Shown: positions 1 to 8,814, counted from the first letter of the stretch. The stretch is DNA of 64,000 nucleotides from Gimesia chilikensis (GCF_007744075.1 NZ_CP036266.1:5441748-5505747); one strand, 5' to 3'. Made by a program: numbers and translations. Notes: generated by a model not told the origin, from the sequence alone.

Positions 1-226
1 GCTCATACTCTATTGCTATCTCGCTTCCATGTGCCGTCCACCACTTTTGAAAAGCCTGTCTGGCACGGTCGCGGAGATCTGTCATTCCCAACAGATCACG
101 CACAGGATCATCTGCCGTGGAGTAATTAGATGAATCGACGGCGATATCAGAAGTCACCAGTCGTTTCGATATGGCAGTTCGAAAGGGCGTTAACCGGAAT
201 GTGCCATCAAAGCTGCGTATCGACAT
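1..226 (-). CDS. STAND-like NTPase type 1, N-terminal part (cut by window edge)
   Basis: The first 75 codons of a type-1 NTPase are open to the window edge. The start ATG at 224-226 opens MSIRSFDGTFR, the same N-terminus as the intact genes starting at 6851 and 44029. It follows the 216-aa gene by about 150 bases, the same order and spacing as 43880 to 44029 in the inverted module B, so a full NTPase-WD40 gene probably continues outside. The sequence is almost identical to 12343-12568. No P-loop is visible yet because it lies near residue 140. Role inferred: sensor ATPase of the module. Confidence 0.8.
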   Translation of the reverse strand, partial: MSIRSFDGTFRLTPFRTAISKRLVTSDIAVDSSNYSTADDPVRDLLGMTDLRDRARQAFQKWWTAHGSEIAIEYE

Positions 227-373
227 CAGATTATTATCCACGGGAATATCATTTTAGGGATTCACATTGTTACTATGAATATGACCACCGGCGACGCGAT
301 TCGCAAGTTCTTTGGTGACTGTTCCTTAATCTCATTATGATCTGGTAAGAGATAACAACAAAATAGAAATATT

Positions 374-1024
374 TCAGTTGTCAATCTGTCTGACCAGTGT
401 GGCCAGCCGTCGGTGATTCTCATCGGATTGATCTTCCGAATAATCCAGGTATGCCTGTAGTCCCTGTCGAACCAGCGCGGCCAACTCGGTGTTTTCATCA
501 GCACGGGCATCTTTAAATGATGTGGAAGCAGATCGCCCGGCAACCACTGGAGGGTCTTGAACCGGCAGTTCCGTTTGAGAGGCAACCTCATTCGACACGA
601 CAGGTGTCGGAACCAGATGGGCATAGCCAAATCTGTATAACAACTGTCGTTTCTGTTCCGGATTATCAACGGACTCCAGAGTGATGGCGGCAGCCAACTG
701 TTGACGGGTGATCGTCTGACTCTCTTGATTGTCCTTGGAGGCAATCTCAAAGGCTCGGACCAGAGCAGCACGCACACGAGGGTGATTGGTCATCGGTTGA
801 CTCTGAACCGGAGACTCTCTGGAACTGGAATCGCTTGAAATCAATTCGGTCGGGATCAGGCAACGGTCATTGACCAGTTCTGCAAACTCATTGAGCGCTT
901 CCGCGAGATGCGATATCCGAACCAGTCCGTGTTCCGCCCGGAGCATCGCCAGGCGGAACACGGAATAAGCCTCGTCATTCATCAACGAGTAGATTCGGCT
1001 AAGAGTGATCGTCGTTTCCGGCAT
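374..1024 (-). CDS. 216-aa helical protein with two Clp-N-like segments
   Basis: Function unknown. The protein is mostly helical. Residues about 8-55 (AYSVFRLAMLRAEHGLV) and about 85-145 (RVRAALVRAFEIASK, then LAAAITLES) each resemble the Clp N-terminal repeat pattern of a helix, a loop and a hydrophobic LLxALL-like helix. I offer this as a possible Clp-N-like double repeat, not a firm assignment. The C-terminal 50 residues are charged and helical. The start follows a strong AGGGAGGTT-type ribosome site. It is the last small gene of module A, 40 bases after the 238-aa gene, and is nearly identical to 43230-43880. A role as adaptor or signal-transfer subunit between GTPase and NTPase is inference. 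Confidence 0.75.
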   Translation of the reverse strand: MPETTITLSRIYSLMNDEAYSVFRLAMLRAEHGLVRISHLAEALNEFAELVNDRCLIPTELISSDSSSRESPVQSQPMTNHPRVRAALVRAFEIASKDNQESQTITRQQLAAAITLESVDNPEQKRQLLYRFGYAHLVPTPVVSNEVASQTELPVQDPPVVAGRSASTSFKDARADENTELAALVRQGLQAYLDYSEDQSDENHRRLATLVRQIDN

Positions 1025-1063
1025 CTGAACCTCCCTGCTGAGAAGGAAACAGCTGGATAGATT

Positions 1064-1780
1064 TCAGCCAAGGTGCAACAGCCTCTTGAAAATATTGACC
1101 AATGAACCGTCGGAATGATGCGCTTCCCCAGTTTCATTCGGACCGGGATCGACCTGGATCTGTTCCTGCTCCTGCAAAACCTGGACTACCGCCTCATAAG
1201 TCAACTGGGCTTGCAGTTCCGACAAGCGATTTCCCTGCTCAGCAGCGATCCGGCTCTTCAGATCCATCACTCCCATCAGAATCATCGCCGCGGTCAGCTT
1301 GGGTTCCTGCCTGAAATCGTCGTTAAGCTGCTTCAGGGCGCGCTGAATCTGCTGGCGGCGTTCATCATCCTCGCTCAAACCGGCAACCAGTTCCTCTGCG
1401 GTTAAAGAGACGGGTTTCGGGGACTTAGCAGGGTCTACAGCTGGCTGTTGATCCTCAACAGTGCGACCTTTATAAGGCCGTCGAACCTGTGTTTTATCTT
1501 TTAAGGCCAGCTGACAATGAATGCCTCTGGCTCCATCATGGATGCATTCCACCTGGTAGATCACCGGAGGTTGTCCTCTCTCAGGCCGAAATTCAAATTC
1601 TGCCTCTTTCTGTTTTGTCGTGAGTTTACGATAAAATTTCTGAAATTGAGCAGATAGTTCTGCGAAGTTTGGAGGTTTATTCCCTTTGGAGATCGTTAGC
1701 ACGTGCATGCCTCCTTTACCCTGTGGGGCGAACGTCATTTTCTCGGGATACCTGATTTTATGAGTGATAGTCTGCGACAT
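1064..1780 (-). CDS. 238-aa GTPase-module protein, C-terminal coiled coil
   Basis: I do not recognise this family. The N-terminal half (about 1-105) looks like a beta-rich domain with alternating hydrophobic strands (MHVLTISKG, PVIYQVECIHDG). A charged linker follows, then a helical region from about 125 to 215 with heptad-like Leu/Ile spacing, probably a coiled coil. The start ATG is preceded by CAGGAGCTGAAT, a good ribosome site. It lies between the GTPase and the 216-aa gene in both modules and is conserved with 42474-43190, with more divergence in the N-terminal half than in the C-terminal half. A scaffold or GTPase-partner role is inference from context. Confidence 0.75.
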   Translation of the reverse strand: MSQTITHKIRYPEKMTFAPQGKGGMHVLTISKGNKPPNFAELSAQFQKFYRKLTTKQKEAEFEFRPERGQPPVIYQVECIHDGARGIHCQLALKDKTQVRRPYKGRTVEDQQPAVDPAKSPKPVSLTAEELVAGLSEDDERRQQIQRALKQLNDDFRQEPKLTAAMILMGVMDLKSRIAAEQGNRLSELQAQLTYEAVVQVLQEQEQIQVDPGPNETGEAHHSDGSLVNIFKRLLHLG

Positions 1781-1812
1781 GGGATTCAGCTCCTGTGAGT
1801 GAGATTTACGGC

Positions 1813-1850
1813 AAAATCACGAGCCCCACCACACCGGTGAGACTCGTGAT
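1813..1850 (-). terminator. Intergenic hairpin between GTPase and 238-aa gene
   Basis: Arms ATCACGAG (1816-1823) and CTCGTGAT (1843-1850) form an 8-bp stem, followed on the minus strand by TTTTGC. It is conserved in module B (42404-42442). It is either a weak terminator or attenuator setting the ratio of upstream GTPase to downstream genes, or an mRNA processing hairpin. Confidence 0.5.
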
Positions 1851-1892
1851 CTGAGAGATTGCTGTGGTGATTGTGATCTTCATTCCGGCGGT

Positions 1893-2885
1893 TCAAATCA
1901 ATGAACGACCTGCTTCTTTAATCGGAATGGACCAGTGGGGCATATGCTCCAGGTCACTATCCAGCATGTGAACCACGCGGCTGACAGCAGCCTCCTGTTC
2001 CGCAGAAGTATGCTCTAATTGAACCGGTAACAATCCATTCAGCAGGGTCCATAACAACAGAGGCGTGGTGTTATAAGGCTCAGCATAACGGTCTTTCAGT
2101 CGATACATGGTCGTTGCCCCGGTTTCGATCGTGCTGGGGATCGGCTCCGCATTCTGCCAGCCAAATGCACTGGTCGGAATGATGGCGGCACTAAAGACCT
2201 TCTGAGACTGATTGACCACCTGAACCAGCGGACGCAGCCAACGCATCAACAGCTCATCAGTGAGCTCGCTGCGGGCTTCCTCTTCACTGTCAAACAGAGT
2301 GTCGAGTTTGGTCATGACAATTCCTACTGAGCATGAGGCACGATCTCCATGATGCCTTAATGCGGTACTCAGATACTTTGCCACCAGACGATTGTCTTCC
2401 ATGAAACGCAATTCATCATCCTGCGAGCCCCCTAACGGCGGGGGCGCCACCATGGGTAAGAGGGCATGAGAATTGGATGCCCGGTTTAACAGACCATCGT
2501 ACTCATGGAGTTCCTGTTCACTGCTGCCACTGGTTGTGCCCGTCAGGACCTGACCGATGGCTTCATTGGTATGCAATTCGGCGACCACATTTTCCGCATC
2601 ACAGAGCTCAAAACGCATTTTGTAGGCATCCTGGCTGGTAATGTAGCCACCTGAATGGGCTTCGATACGACGTCGACGCAAATCCTGCAGGATTTCGTTG
2701 GCCATCATGGGGTCTTCCGTCCCGAAAGTGAGTCCCGATGGCAGTGGGATATCGACAGCGTGTTCAAACCAGGCTGTCTGGATCGCCGTTTTACCGGTTG
2801 CTCCGGTGGCAATCATTTGCATGTTAAACTGAATTTTATCGATAATTTGTCGCTGCTTTGTCTTGAGTGATTTTAAAAACTTCAT
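1893..2885 (-). CDS. TRAFAC-like (double-GTPase-type) GTPase
   Basis: A predicted P-loop GTPase of 330 aa. Visible motifs are Walker A/G1 ATGATGKT (residues 26-33), a Thr-containing stretch suitable for G2 near residue 53, G4 TKLD (192-195) preceded by a hydrophobic strand VGIVM, and G5-like PTSA (237-240). A canonical DxxG G3 is not obvious; the stretch near ELHTNEAIG is the nearest candidate. The C-terminus contains PLLLWTLLNGLL, similar to the end of double-GTPase-type domains. The family link (TRAFAC, DO-GTPase2-like) is from motif reading. It is translated after the three-helix membrane protein and before the 238-aa protein, conserved as 41369-42361. It probably acts as a nucleotide-dependent switch of the module at the membrane. 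Confidence 0.75.
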   Translation of the reverse strand: MKFLKSLKTKQRQIIDKIQFNMQMIATGATGKTAIQTAWFEHAVDIPLPSGLTFGTEDPMMANEILQDLRRRRIEAHSGGYITSQDAYKMRFELCDAENVVAELHTNEAIGQVLTGTTSGSSEQELHEYDGLLNRASNSHALLPMVAPPPLGGSQDDELRFMEDNRLVAKYLSTALRHHGDRASCSVGIVMTKLDTLFDSEEEARSELTDELLMRWLRPLVQVVNQSQKVFSAAIIPTSAFGWQNAEPIPSTIETGATTMYRLKDRYAEPYNTTPLLLWTLLNGLLPVQLEHTSAEQEAAVSRVVHMLDSDLEHMPHWSIPIKEAGRSLI

Positions 2886-3037
2886 CTGATTCTCCTTCAG
2901 GATTGGATGATTTGACGCGAAAACGGTTCATTCTCATTCGATTGCCGGCACTGCAATGAATGGATTCAAAGACTGCTACGTGAGCACTCATAAGCCAAAC
3001 AATACTCCACTCGAAACTGGCCGTGACAGGGCACAGG

Positions 3038-3502
3038 TTACGAGCGTTTTTTCAGCAGATCAGCCACCTGTAAAGCAGGCTGACGTTCCCGGCGGGTCAA
3101 GCGGCGTAAATCTTCTCGCGAGACAGAGCGATGGTCTCCATTAGAAGCGTGGTTTCCCGTATCAGCGACAGTTCGACGACGGGGCACATTCTTTTTGGGG
3201 CGACGCCAGTAAACCAGCATCATCGTCGCGGAAATGGCAACTCCGATCAGTGCCGGGATCTCGACGGGCAATTGCATTGCCTCTTCCATCAGTTTTTTGC
3301 CGAGTTCACTGACAGTGGTGCGAATCCAGGTACTGCGGTCGGGAGTGGCAAACAGAATTGCCAGTCCACTGGCAACGGCACCCACCAGGGCACAGACCGC
3401 CGGCACTCCCACCAGCCAGCGCGCGGTCTTGCTTCCCCATGACGAGGGGAGAAGCTGGAGCATACAGGTCACAAAGACCCAGGCGACTATCCATTTTAAC
3501 AT
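3038..3502 (-). CDS. 154-aa three-helix membrane protein of the GTPase module
   Basis: Three hydrophobic helices are visible: residues 2-20 (WIVAWVFVTCMLQLL), about 29-50 (WLVGVPAVCALVGAVASGLAI) and about 82-105 (IPALIGVAISATMMLVYW). A basic cytoplasmic tail follows. The ATG at 3500-3502 was chosen because AGAAGGAGAGACAAA precedes it and the module B copy (40752) begins at the same residue; a longer in-frame start upstream lacks a ribosome site. It is the first gene after the CTGAA-N15-TCCTAT promoter at 3606-3631. Likely the membrane anchor or pore-like component of the system (inference). Confidence 0.75.
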   Translation of the reverse strand: MLKWIVAWVFVTCMLQLLPSSWGSKTARWLVGVPAVCALVGAVASGLAILFATPDRSTWIRTTVSELGKKLMEEAMQLPVEIPALIGVAISATMMLVYWRRPKKNVPRRRTVADTGNHASNGDHRSVSREDLRRLTRRERQPALQVADLLKKRS

Positions 3503-3605
3503 TTTGTCTCTCCTTCTGATTGACCGGCTGGTTAACCGGACCAGGCTGATGCAACGCAGGCTGCCAGGCGATCTGGCTTGTTTGTCCCTTGTCACCACAC
3601 CCTAC

Positions 3606-3631
3606 ATAGGAGAGAGTTAGAAAGATTTCAG
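3606..3631 (-). promoter_or_regulatory. CTGAA-N15-TCCTAT promoter-like motif (site 1)
   Basis: Reads CTGAA, 15 bases, TCCTAT on the minus strand. It lies about 105 bases upstream of the membrane-protein start, between the NTPase stop and the module genes, so the four small genes may have their own promoter. One of eleven exact-spacing sites in the window. Confidence 0.75.
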
Positions 3632-3650
3632 TTAGTTTTATGGAAACCGA

Positions 3651-6600
3651 CTAATTTGTCACGAATTCATAAACTTCAAAACCACCTATGGTGCCGACGA
3701 AAAGATGCTGATTGGCTTCATCAATCGCCATCATCAAACCGTTAAGAAGCTCGAATTCGCTGATTGGCAGAGGTTGATTTGCTGAGTCCCCAGTCCAGGA
3801 TAGAATTTGTTTAAGGTCCCAGAACTTGATTCCTCTATGAGAACTTGAAATGATCCGCGGACCTTCCGGGTGTGAGCAAACCATCAAATCATCTATGTAG
3901 CCTGCATGGGCAATTGCCTGCTCCACCCTACCATTTTGCAGGTTTCTGATCAGGAGCCGATCATCCATTCCCCCCGAGACGAGTCGTAGCCCATCCGGGC
4001 TTTCAAATACTGCCGCACTCTCAACCGAGTCAAAAGTGACTCCGCTAGTACTCCATCTATGCCCCCCTTCGAGAATTCGCTCCACCTTCCCTGTTTTGGG
4101 ATCGCAAATCACGATCTCCGACCCCACCAAAACAATCCGTGGTCCTTCTTGACCATGGTATACAGACATGCTGTTTACAAATCCAAGGGGAGTCTCAATG
4201 GTTTGCACCACATTCCCTGTTTGTGGATCATGAATTACTATCCATCCGCTACTACTCGAGACAATCCTTGGCCCCTCCATGCCTGAATACGTGACTATAC
4301 ATGCTATACGGCGGTTTCGCCCACCATCAGGGTGTTCACATGGCTCCTCGATTTCTTGCTCTACCTCTCCGGTGCACGGATTGCAGATATTCATATAGTT
4401 TCCCGCCCCCGCGACGACCCGTGGTCCTTCGGTGCTTTCATACACGGCCACAAAATCTATGGAAATCACGTTAGCCAATTTGATTTTTTGCTCCACCTCC
4501 GCAGTGTATGGATTGTAGATCACGATATAGTTCCTCACCACCGCGACAATCCGCAGGCCTACTGGGGCTGTGTAGACAACCACATCAACACCTTTATCTG
4601 TATAAATCTCCTCATCTGACAATCTTACACCTTGAATTTTTTTCAACCATTCCGGGCGGCAGTGCGGATTAGCAGAGTCAAATTTCTTAGAGTATCTATC
4701 TAGTTGCATACCCCACGGCACCACTTCCCTACCGAGACTAGGATACGAATCTCCTACAGCATACCAGGAACATTCATTGAGAACCTCCTGCAACAGCAGA
4801 TGAGGACTTTCGAATAAAAACTGACTGTTCTGATTGGTATGTCTGAAAACTACACGCAATACGTCGTCGTTGATGTTATTCGCTTTGGAACTGCACAGAC
4901 GCCAGACCAGTTCAGGTACCGGTTTCATGAACTCCATCGCTTCATCGCGAGGTAAATCAGGCCAGAAGGTAACCAGTCGAGATACCAACTCCCGTAACAG
5001 GTTCTGATTATGTCGAGGAATTTCCTCACTGGATCCATAATCGGGAGTCCATATCAGTTCTCCCAGGAATTCTACCACCAGTAACCAGCGGGCAGGGTCA
5101 TCCAGCAAGGTATTTGCGATCGCTTGAGGCCATGTAGCATCTAACCTTTCCTCGTGTGAGGAAAGCACAGCACCATCGTATTCTCGCAAAGCCCGAGCGG
5201 CGAAATAGTAAATTAGCGAGTCATGCGCAAAACCGATGCTGTCTCGCGTTTTTCGCAGCAATCCCATTTCATAGATAACGTTTAGTTCATTCTCTGTGAA
5301 GACACGAGAATATGTCGATGTCCCCGTTAGTAGATCTCCTACAGGCATCCAGGATTGACGGCCCTTATTGCGACGGTTGCCCAACTGAGGATCAGTGAAT
5401 AGTCGTTTGGCCTCTTCGATGCGAAGACGAGTCGTTCCCTGTTGGGCCAGAATCGCCAGGGCCAGCCGCTGTAGGGCGGAGAGCATATCCTCGGAGGAGA
5501 GTTGTGAAGTATTGCGCCGCCAATCAGATTTTTCCCGCTCAAGGTGTTGCCAGGTCATTATGGTGTATATGTGCGATAAATTTCCGATGCGATCAAGGAC
5601 TTCAGGAGGAAACTCTGAAAACCAATGCATCAATAAAGGAATGGTGATGAACGTTTCCTGTTCCTCAGTATCATCTTTCCTAATATCACTAGCGACTATC
5701 GCAAGATCACAATCGACGGACCAACGCCGAAGACGGAGTAGTCTATTGAGGTGTGTCAGTTCTGTTTTGGGATCATGTTTGCTGCGAGGTAATGAAGCAT
5801 CCGGATCTCCAGACCAGTTTTGCAGCCAGTGATCAAGATGGTCGAACAGACCATTTTCCGCATTACGTATCCGTGCGAGATAATCGATGGCCACCCTATC
5901 ATTCAGAGGTGACAAATGGTACTTAATGAAGCAGGGGGCGCTTGTCTCACTGTGAATCATGTTGGGTGGATACTCGCCCCTTTGCCCTGTTGCACTGTAG
6001 ATAACGATGCAGCGATGTCCCAGGCCAGGACCATAACAATTCTGAAACCGAATGAGTGCTTCTGCATAGCGGTCTCGTACCTCTGCCGGGGCATGATTAA
6101 GATCAAAAAACAGGAGGAACTTCTGTGAGCCCAATTGCAGATAGCGATTCAGGAGACGAAGCCGAGCATCTTCATCGAGATTCAGATGCCCCAGACACTG
6201 CCTGGCGATCAGTTTCAGGATGGAACCGTCTTCATCGCCTTTAAGCAGCGTACTATCGGCGACATCGATCCACACCGGCAGAAAGCCAGCCAGCGGCGCG
6301 GCAACACTACCTGCTGACGCGGGAGCAAGTCGATGTGTCTCGGGCTGGTTCGGATAGGGAATCCAGGTACGATCACTGAAACAGCGAAACCAGGCGCACC
6401 ACGATCCCACAGTTTTTCCGCCACCACTGCGGGCACTGATCAGCAGCCCATGGGAGTCGCCGGCTGTTTTGAGGAGTAAATCGGCCAGATCCTCCCAGGT
6501 CTTATCACAATCCTTGGCCAGGCAGATGGGGACCGGGTAGTAGAGATCGGCATCCGGCATGCTGGCAAAGAAACGATCCGCCGAGGTCCAGAAGAAAAGT

Positions 6601-6851
6601 TCGCGACAAAACTCTCGTAGTGCGGGCTCATACTCTGTTGCGATTTCGTTGCCATGCTCCGTCCACCACTCTTCGTATGCCCGCCTGGCACGGTCGCGGA
6701 GTTCTGTCATCCCCAACAGGTCACGAACAGGATCGTCTGGCGTGGAGTGATTAGGAGAATCAACGGCGATATCAGGAGTCACCAGTCGACGCGCGATCGC
6801 AGTCCGAAAGGCTGTGAAACGGAATGTGCCATCAATGTTGCGTATCGACAT
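3651..6851 (-). CDS. STAND-like NTPase (type 1) with one 7-bladed WD40 propeller
   Basis: A 1066-aa protein. The ATG at 6849-6851 was chosen over a longer frame because GAAGAGAGG precedes it and the paralogues start at the same MSIR. N-terminal domain about 1-130; Walker A ARSGGGKT at 140-147; Walker B-like strand FLLFFDLNHA around 248-254, where the usual second acid is replaced by Leu-Asn. A region near 540 reads FAHDSLIYYFAARAL, equivalent to the FxHxxxxEyfAA element of NACHT/STAND proteins. From about residue 745 I count seven diverged blades, the last ending FEVYEFVTN. Family role: a signal-sensing switch ATPase whose WD40 end recognises a ligand. The blades are far more diverged than in the other NTPases here. 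Confidence 0.8.
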   Translation of the reverse strand: MSIRNIDGTFRFTAFRTAIARRLVTPDIAVDSPNHSTPDDPVRDLLGMTELRDRARRAYEEWWTEHGNEIATEYEPALREFCRELFFWTSADRFFASMPDADLYYPVPICLAKDCDKTWEDLADLLLKTAGDSHGLLISARSGGGKTVGSWCAWFRCFSDRTWIPYPNQPETHRLAPASAGSVAAPLAGFLPVWIDVADSTLLKGDEDGSILKLIARQCLGHLNLDEDARLRLLNRYLQLGSQKFLLFFDLNHAPAEVRDRYAEALIRFQNCYGPGLGHRCIVIYSATGQRGEYPPNMIHSETSAPCFIKYHLSPLNDRVAIDYLARIRNAENGLFDHLDHWLQNWSGDPDASLPRSKHDPKTELTHLNRLLRLRRWSVDCDLAIVASDIRKDDTEEQETFITIPLLMHWFSEFPPEVLDRIGNLSHIYTIMTWQHLEREKSDWRRNTSQLSSEDMLSALQRLALAILAQQGTTRLRIEEAKRLFTDPQLGNRRNKGRQSWMPVGDLLTGTSTYSRVFTENELNVIYEMGLLRKTRDSIGFAHDSLIYYFAARALREYDGAVLSSHEERLDATWPQAIANTLLDDPARWLLVVEFLGELIWTPDYGSSEEIPRHNQNLLRELVSRLVTFWPDLPRDEAMEFMKPVPELVWRLCSSKANNINDDVLRVVFRHTNQNSQFLFESPHLLLQEVLNECSWYAVGDSYPSLGREVVPWGMQLDRYSKKFDSANPHCRPEWLKKIQGVRLSDEEIYTDKGVDVVVYTAPVGLRIVAVVRNYIVIYNPYTAEVEQKIKLANVISIDFVAVYESTEGPRVVAGAGNYMNICNPCTGEVEQEIEEPCEHPDGGRNRRIACIVTYSGMEGPRIVSSSSGWIVIHDPQTGNVVQTIETPLGFVNSMSVYHGQEGPRIVLVGSEIVICDPKTGKVERILEGGHRWSTSGVTFDSVESAAVFESPDGLRLVSGGMDDRLLIRNLQNGRVEQAIAHAGYIDDLMVCSHPEGPRIISSSHRGIKFWDLKQILSWTGDSANQPLPISEFELLNGLMMAIDEANQHLFVGTIGGFEVYEFVTN

Positions 6852-6950
6852 CAGAGTATGCCTCTCTTCGAAATTGAGTCCATTTTCTGCATGATGAGCT
6901 CTCACAAATAAATAGAAAATCAAAAAACAACCTGATTTGATTGAATCTGA

Positions 6951-7198
6951 TCAATTCGTCATGAATTCATAGACTTCCAAGTGTTTTCTTCTCCAGCAGA
7001 TCAAACCATTTTTGTGTTGATCGGTTGTTAGTTTATGACCCACAGGGAAGATTGTGCTGATCGGTTTTGCAGTTGTCGACACTGTTCTTTCAGCTCCCGT
7101 TCAGATTCCTCCCAGCGCGGCTGAACCCGTCTGGCTCCGGAGTGACGGAACAGGGAGAAACGATACGCCGCGTGGGAAGAATACTGCTGGGTGACCAT
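6951..7198 (-). pseudogene. Relic of a type-2 NTPase-WD40 gene (both ends only)
   Basis: The minus strand begins MVTQQYSS at 7196-7198 exactly like the intact type-2 NTPases at 17841 and 36353, keeps about 45 matching residues, then hits a stop at 7028-7030. About 15 bases beyond, in another frame, the family C-terminus reappears (ICWRRKHLEVYEFMTN, stop 6951-6953). Some 4-5 kb of coding sequence have been lost between the two ends, probably by one large deletion plus drift. The promoter and ribosome site (AAAGGACACC) are still intact. Confidence 0.85.
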
Positions 7199-7230
7199 GG
7201 TGTCCTTTCTGGGAGATGAACCTTAGTCAA

Positions 7231-7259
7231 TTATCACATGGGCCGAGAGAAAAGATCAA
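7231..7259 (-). promoter_or_regulatory. Sigma70-like promoter of type-2 NTPase (relic copy)
   Basis: On the minus strand TTGATC, 17 bases, TGATAA. The same element with identical spacing occurs before the intact genes at 17841 and 36353. Just upstream is an imperfect direct repeat of GGTTGACCTTTCTCT and GGTTGATCTTTTCTCT, a possible regulator site. It overlaps the 3' end of the dehydrogenase gene here. Confidence 0.5.
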
Positions 7260-8293
7260 CCGACGGGCAGAGAAAGGTCAACCGGGGAGTTCATCCAGGA
7301 CGGTGTGCAACCAAACTCATAAGTACCACAGTCAATGGAATTAAACGTGCAGGACTCACAGGCGATGACGACCTCAATCACATGGTCGAGGTCGAGCTGC
7401 ATGTCCGGTTCGCCTGGACTCAGCAATTCACGAATCAGACGTTCGTGCGCATCTGAGCCGGACTCACTCAGAGAGGCCTCATCCACGATTCTGTCCTGAT
7501 CATCATAAAACCGCACAGTTTTCTGTTCGGTAGCGACCGCTTTCCCTGCACGGATGACAAAAGGGATCTGACGATCTTCGAGACCGATGGCGCCCTCAAT
7601 ACGGGTTAACGTACTGACATCAGCCTGTTCGTTCCCTCGTGTATAGCTCCCTGAAAACGTACGGTGCAATTCCAGGAGAGCCAGCCGATCCTGCTTGCGA
7701 ATGGGAGCCAGCAGACACTCCAATCCATGCCAGCCAACATCCCAGGTGGCAGGGTCAACCTGCCGGTTATCGATCCCGCGCGTTTCCAGAAGATCAAATT
7801 CAGCTCTGGCAATCTTCGACAGGCTGGTTGTCTTATTGGCAAACCGTTTCGTCAGATCCAGCATCTCCTGTTTGAAAAGCTGATGTCCGATCGGGTAGAC
7901 GGTATCCTCCAGAGGCAGCAGTGCTTCCGCAGTCGTGATATCGTCTGTCAGCGGCTTCTCTACGGCAATTCGTCCCACATGCCCGTAGGCCTGTTTGGCA
8001 TAAAATGCATGATAGGCGGTTGACGTACAAACCAGCACTAATGTTTCCTGCCCGAGAAAATCAAGCCGACTTAAATTTTTGAGGTCCAGTCCTTTAGTAG
8101 TAACGGGACAGTAGAACTCTGCCGCCGTGTGGTCCTTGAAGGGGGACTTTTGATGAAGATCACAATAACAGATCCGTTCAATCAGTCCCTCGATCACCAA
8201 TAACTGTAGCGACGGGCGTACACGTTTTGCGACCACTTCTCCTGTACCAATCACGATCACGTTTTTGAAGCCGGAATTACAGATATTTTTCAT
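7256..8293 (-). CDS. Glucose-6-phosphate dehydrogenase-like / Gfo-Idh-type oxidoreductase
   Basis: A 345-aa protein. A Rossmann start VIVIGTGEVVAKR lies at about 12-24, EKPL near 130 matches the Lys-Pro of G6PD and Gfo/Idh dehydrogenases, GHQLFKQE near 155 resembles the G6PD HYLGKE segment, and PFVIRAGKA near 257 resembles the G6PD PIxIRxGK segment. It is shorter than classical G6PD (about 480-500 aa), so substrate is uncertain. Compared with module B, about 1.0 kb here (7309-8318) has no counterpart: the gene sits inside the shared promoter region of the lost type-2 NTPase, and its last 15-18 codons are made from that conserved upstream DNA. It probably uses the CTGAA motif at 8362-8387. Confidence 0.7.
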   Translation of the reverse strand: MKNICNSGFKNVIVIGTGEVVAKRVRPSLQLLVIEGLIERICYCDLHQKSPFKDHTAAEFYCPVTTKGLDLKNLSRLDFLGQETLVLVCTSTAYHAFYAKQAYGHVGRIAVEKPLTDDITTAEALLPLEDTVYPIGHQLFKQEMLDLTKRFANKTTSLSKIARAEFDLLETRGIDNRQVDPATWDVGWHGLECLLAPIRKQDRLALLELHRTFSGSYTRGNEQADVSTLTRIEGAIGLEDRQIPFVIRAGKAVATEQKTVRFYDDQDRIVDEASLSESGSDAHERLIRELLSPGEPDMQLDLDHVIEVVIACESCTFNSIDCGTYEFGCTPSWMNSPVDLSLPVG

Positions 8294-8361
8294 AGTGCCA
8301 GTCCCTTCTGAATAGATAAATGAAAGTCATCCACGGCGTGGATAAAGGGCTTTCAACCTCC

Positions 8362-8387
8362 ATAGGAAAAGGGACCTCAGATTTCAG
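8362..8387 (-). promoter_or_regulatory. CTGAA-N15-TCCTAT promoter-like motif (site 2)
   Basis: Exact motif on the minus strand, about 70 bases upstream of the dehydrogenase. Its counterpart in module B (36159-36184) points at the intact NTPase, so the dehydrogenase appears to have taken over an NTPase promoter. It is divergent to site 3. Confidence 0.75.
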
Positions 8388-8409
8388 TGAAAAATTGGAA
8401 GTAATTCTT

Positions 8410-8435
8410 CTGAAATCTTTCACACTTTTTCCTCT
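8410..8435 (+). promoter_or_regulatory. CTGAA-N15-TCCTCT promoter-like motif (site 3)
   Basis: Exact motif on the plus strand, 65 bases before the Pup-like ATG. The 65-base leader is nearly identical to that of the Pup-like gene at 36045. Confidence 0.75.
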
Positions 8436-8500
8436 GGTTGACAGAGGGCGCAGTATTGTGTTGTGCCAAAGTGTTTATTCGTTTCAACAAGGACCTACTA

Positions 8501-8695
8501 ATGAAAAATTTCAACTCACAGCCGCAGTCAGAAGTTGGTGGCACCAAATTGGAGCAGAGCTCCGAAAACACACCTGGTTCTGGAAAAGCTTCCCATCATT
8601 CTGAGGGGGGCTGGGATCTGCCCGATGACATCATCCCTTCAGGTAATTCTGCCTGGGATGTCCTCAAACAGCGTGAAAATTCATCTGGAGAATAG
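8501..8695 (+). CDS. Pup/UBact-like small modifier, copy 1
   Basis: A 64-aa, polar, Gly/Ser/Glu-rich protein with little hydrophobic content, predicted disordered. It ends in LKQRENSSGE, resembling the C-termini of Pup (GGE/GGQ) and UBact (RSGE/TGE), whose terminal Glu is joined to target lysines by PafA. The length matches Pup (about 64 aa). A conserved segment WDLPDDIIPSG precedes the tail. The ATG at 8501 has AAGGACC upstream and matches the start in the paralogues; a longer frame runs into the promoter. Ending in Glu, it would need no Dop deamidation. The ligase candidate is at 23093, not adjacent. Alternative: an unrelated small regulatory peptide. Confidence 0.65.
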   Translation: MKNFNSQPQSEVGGTKLEQSSENTPGSGKASHHSEGGWDLPDDIIPSGNSAWDVLKQRENSSGE

Positions 8696-8704
8696 GGAAC
8701 ACCA

Positions 8705-8743
8705 ACCAGGGTTGCATGCCAAGTGCTGCAACCCTGGTTTTTT
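8705..8743 (+). terminator. Rho-independent terminator after Pup-like gene
   Basis: A perfect 12-bp stem, ACCAGGGTTGCA (8705-8716) with TGCAACCCTGGT (8727-8738), and a run of six T. It separates the small gene from the AAA gene, so most transcripts may end here. Confidence 0.85.
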
Positions 8744-8814
8744 ATTGGCATTGGCAGACATGCCACAGCCTGTGGCAGTTTTTATCTCACATCCGACATC
8801 AGGAGAGAATTACC

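Larger units (their letters stand above)
226..3650. repeat. Module A, inverted near-copy of module B (40613-44029)
   Basis: The block holding the membrane protein, GTPase, 238-aa and 216-aa genes recurs in inverted orientation at about 40613-44029, with the same gene order and intergenic spacing and conserved intergenic hairpins and promoter. Most protein differences are scattered substitutions. The 216-aa proteins differ at only a few residues. This is a recent duplication, or paralogues homogenised by gene conversion. The two arms are about 37 kb apart and could support inversion of the DNA between them. Confidence 0.85.
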
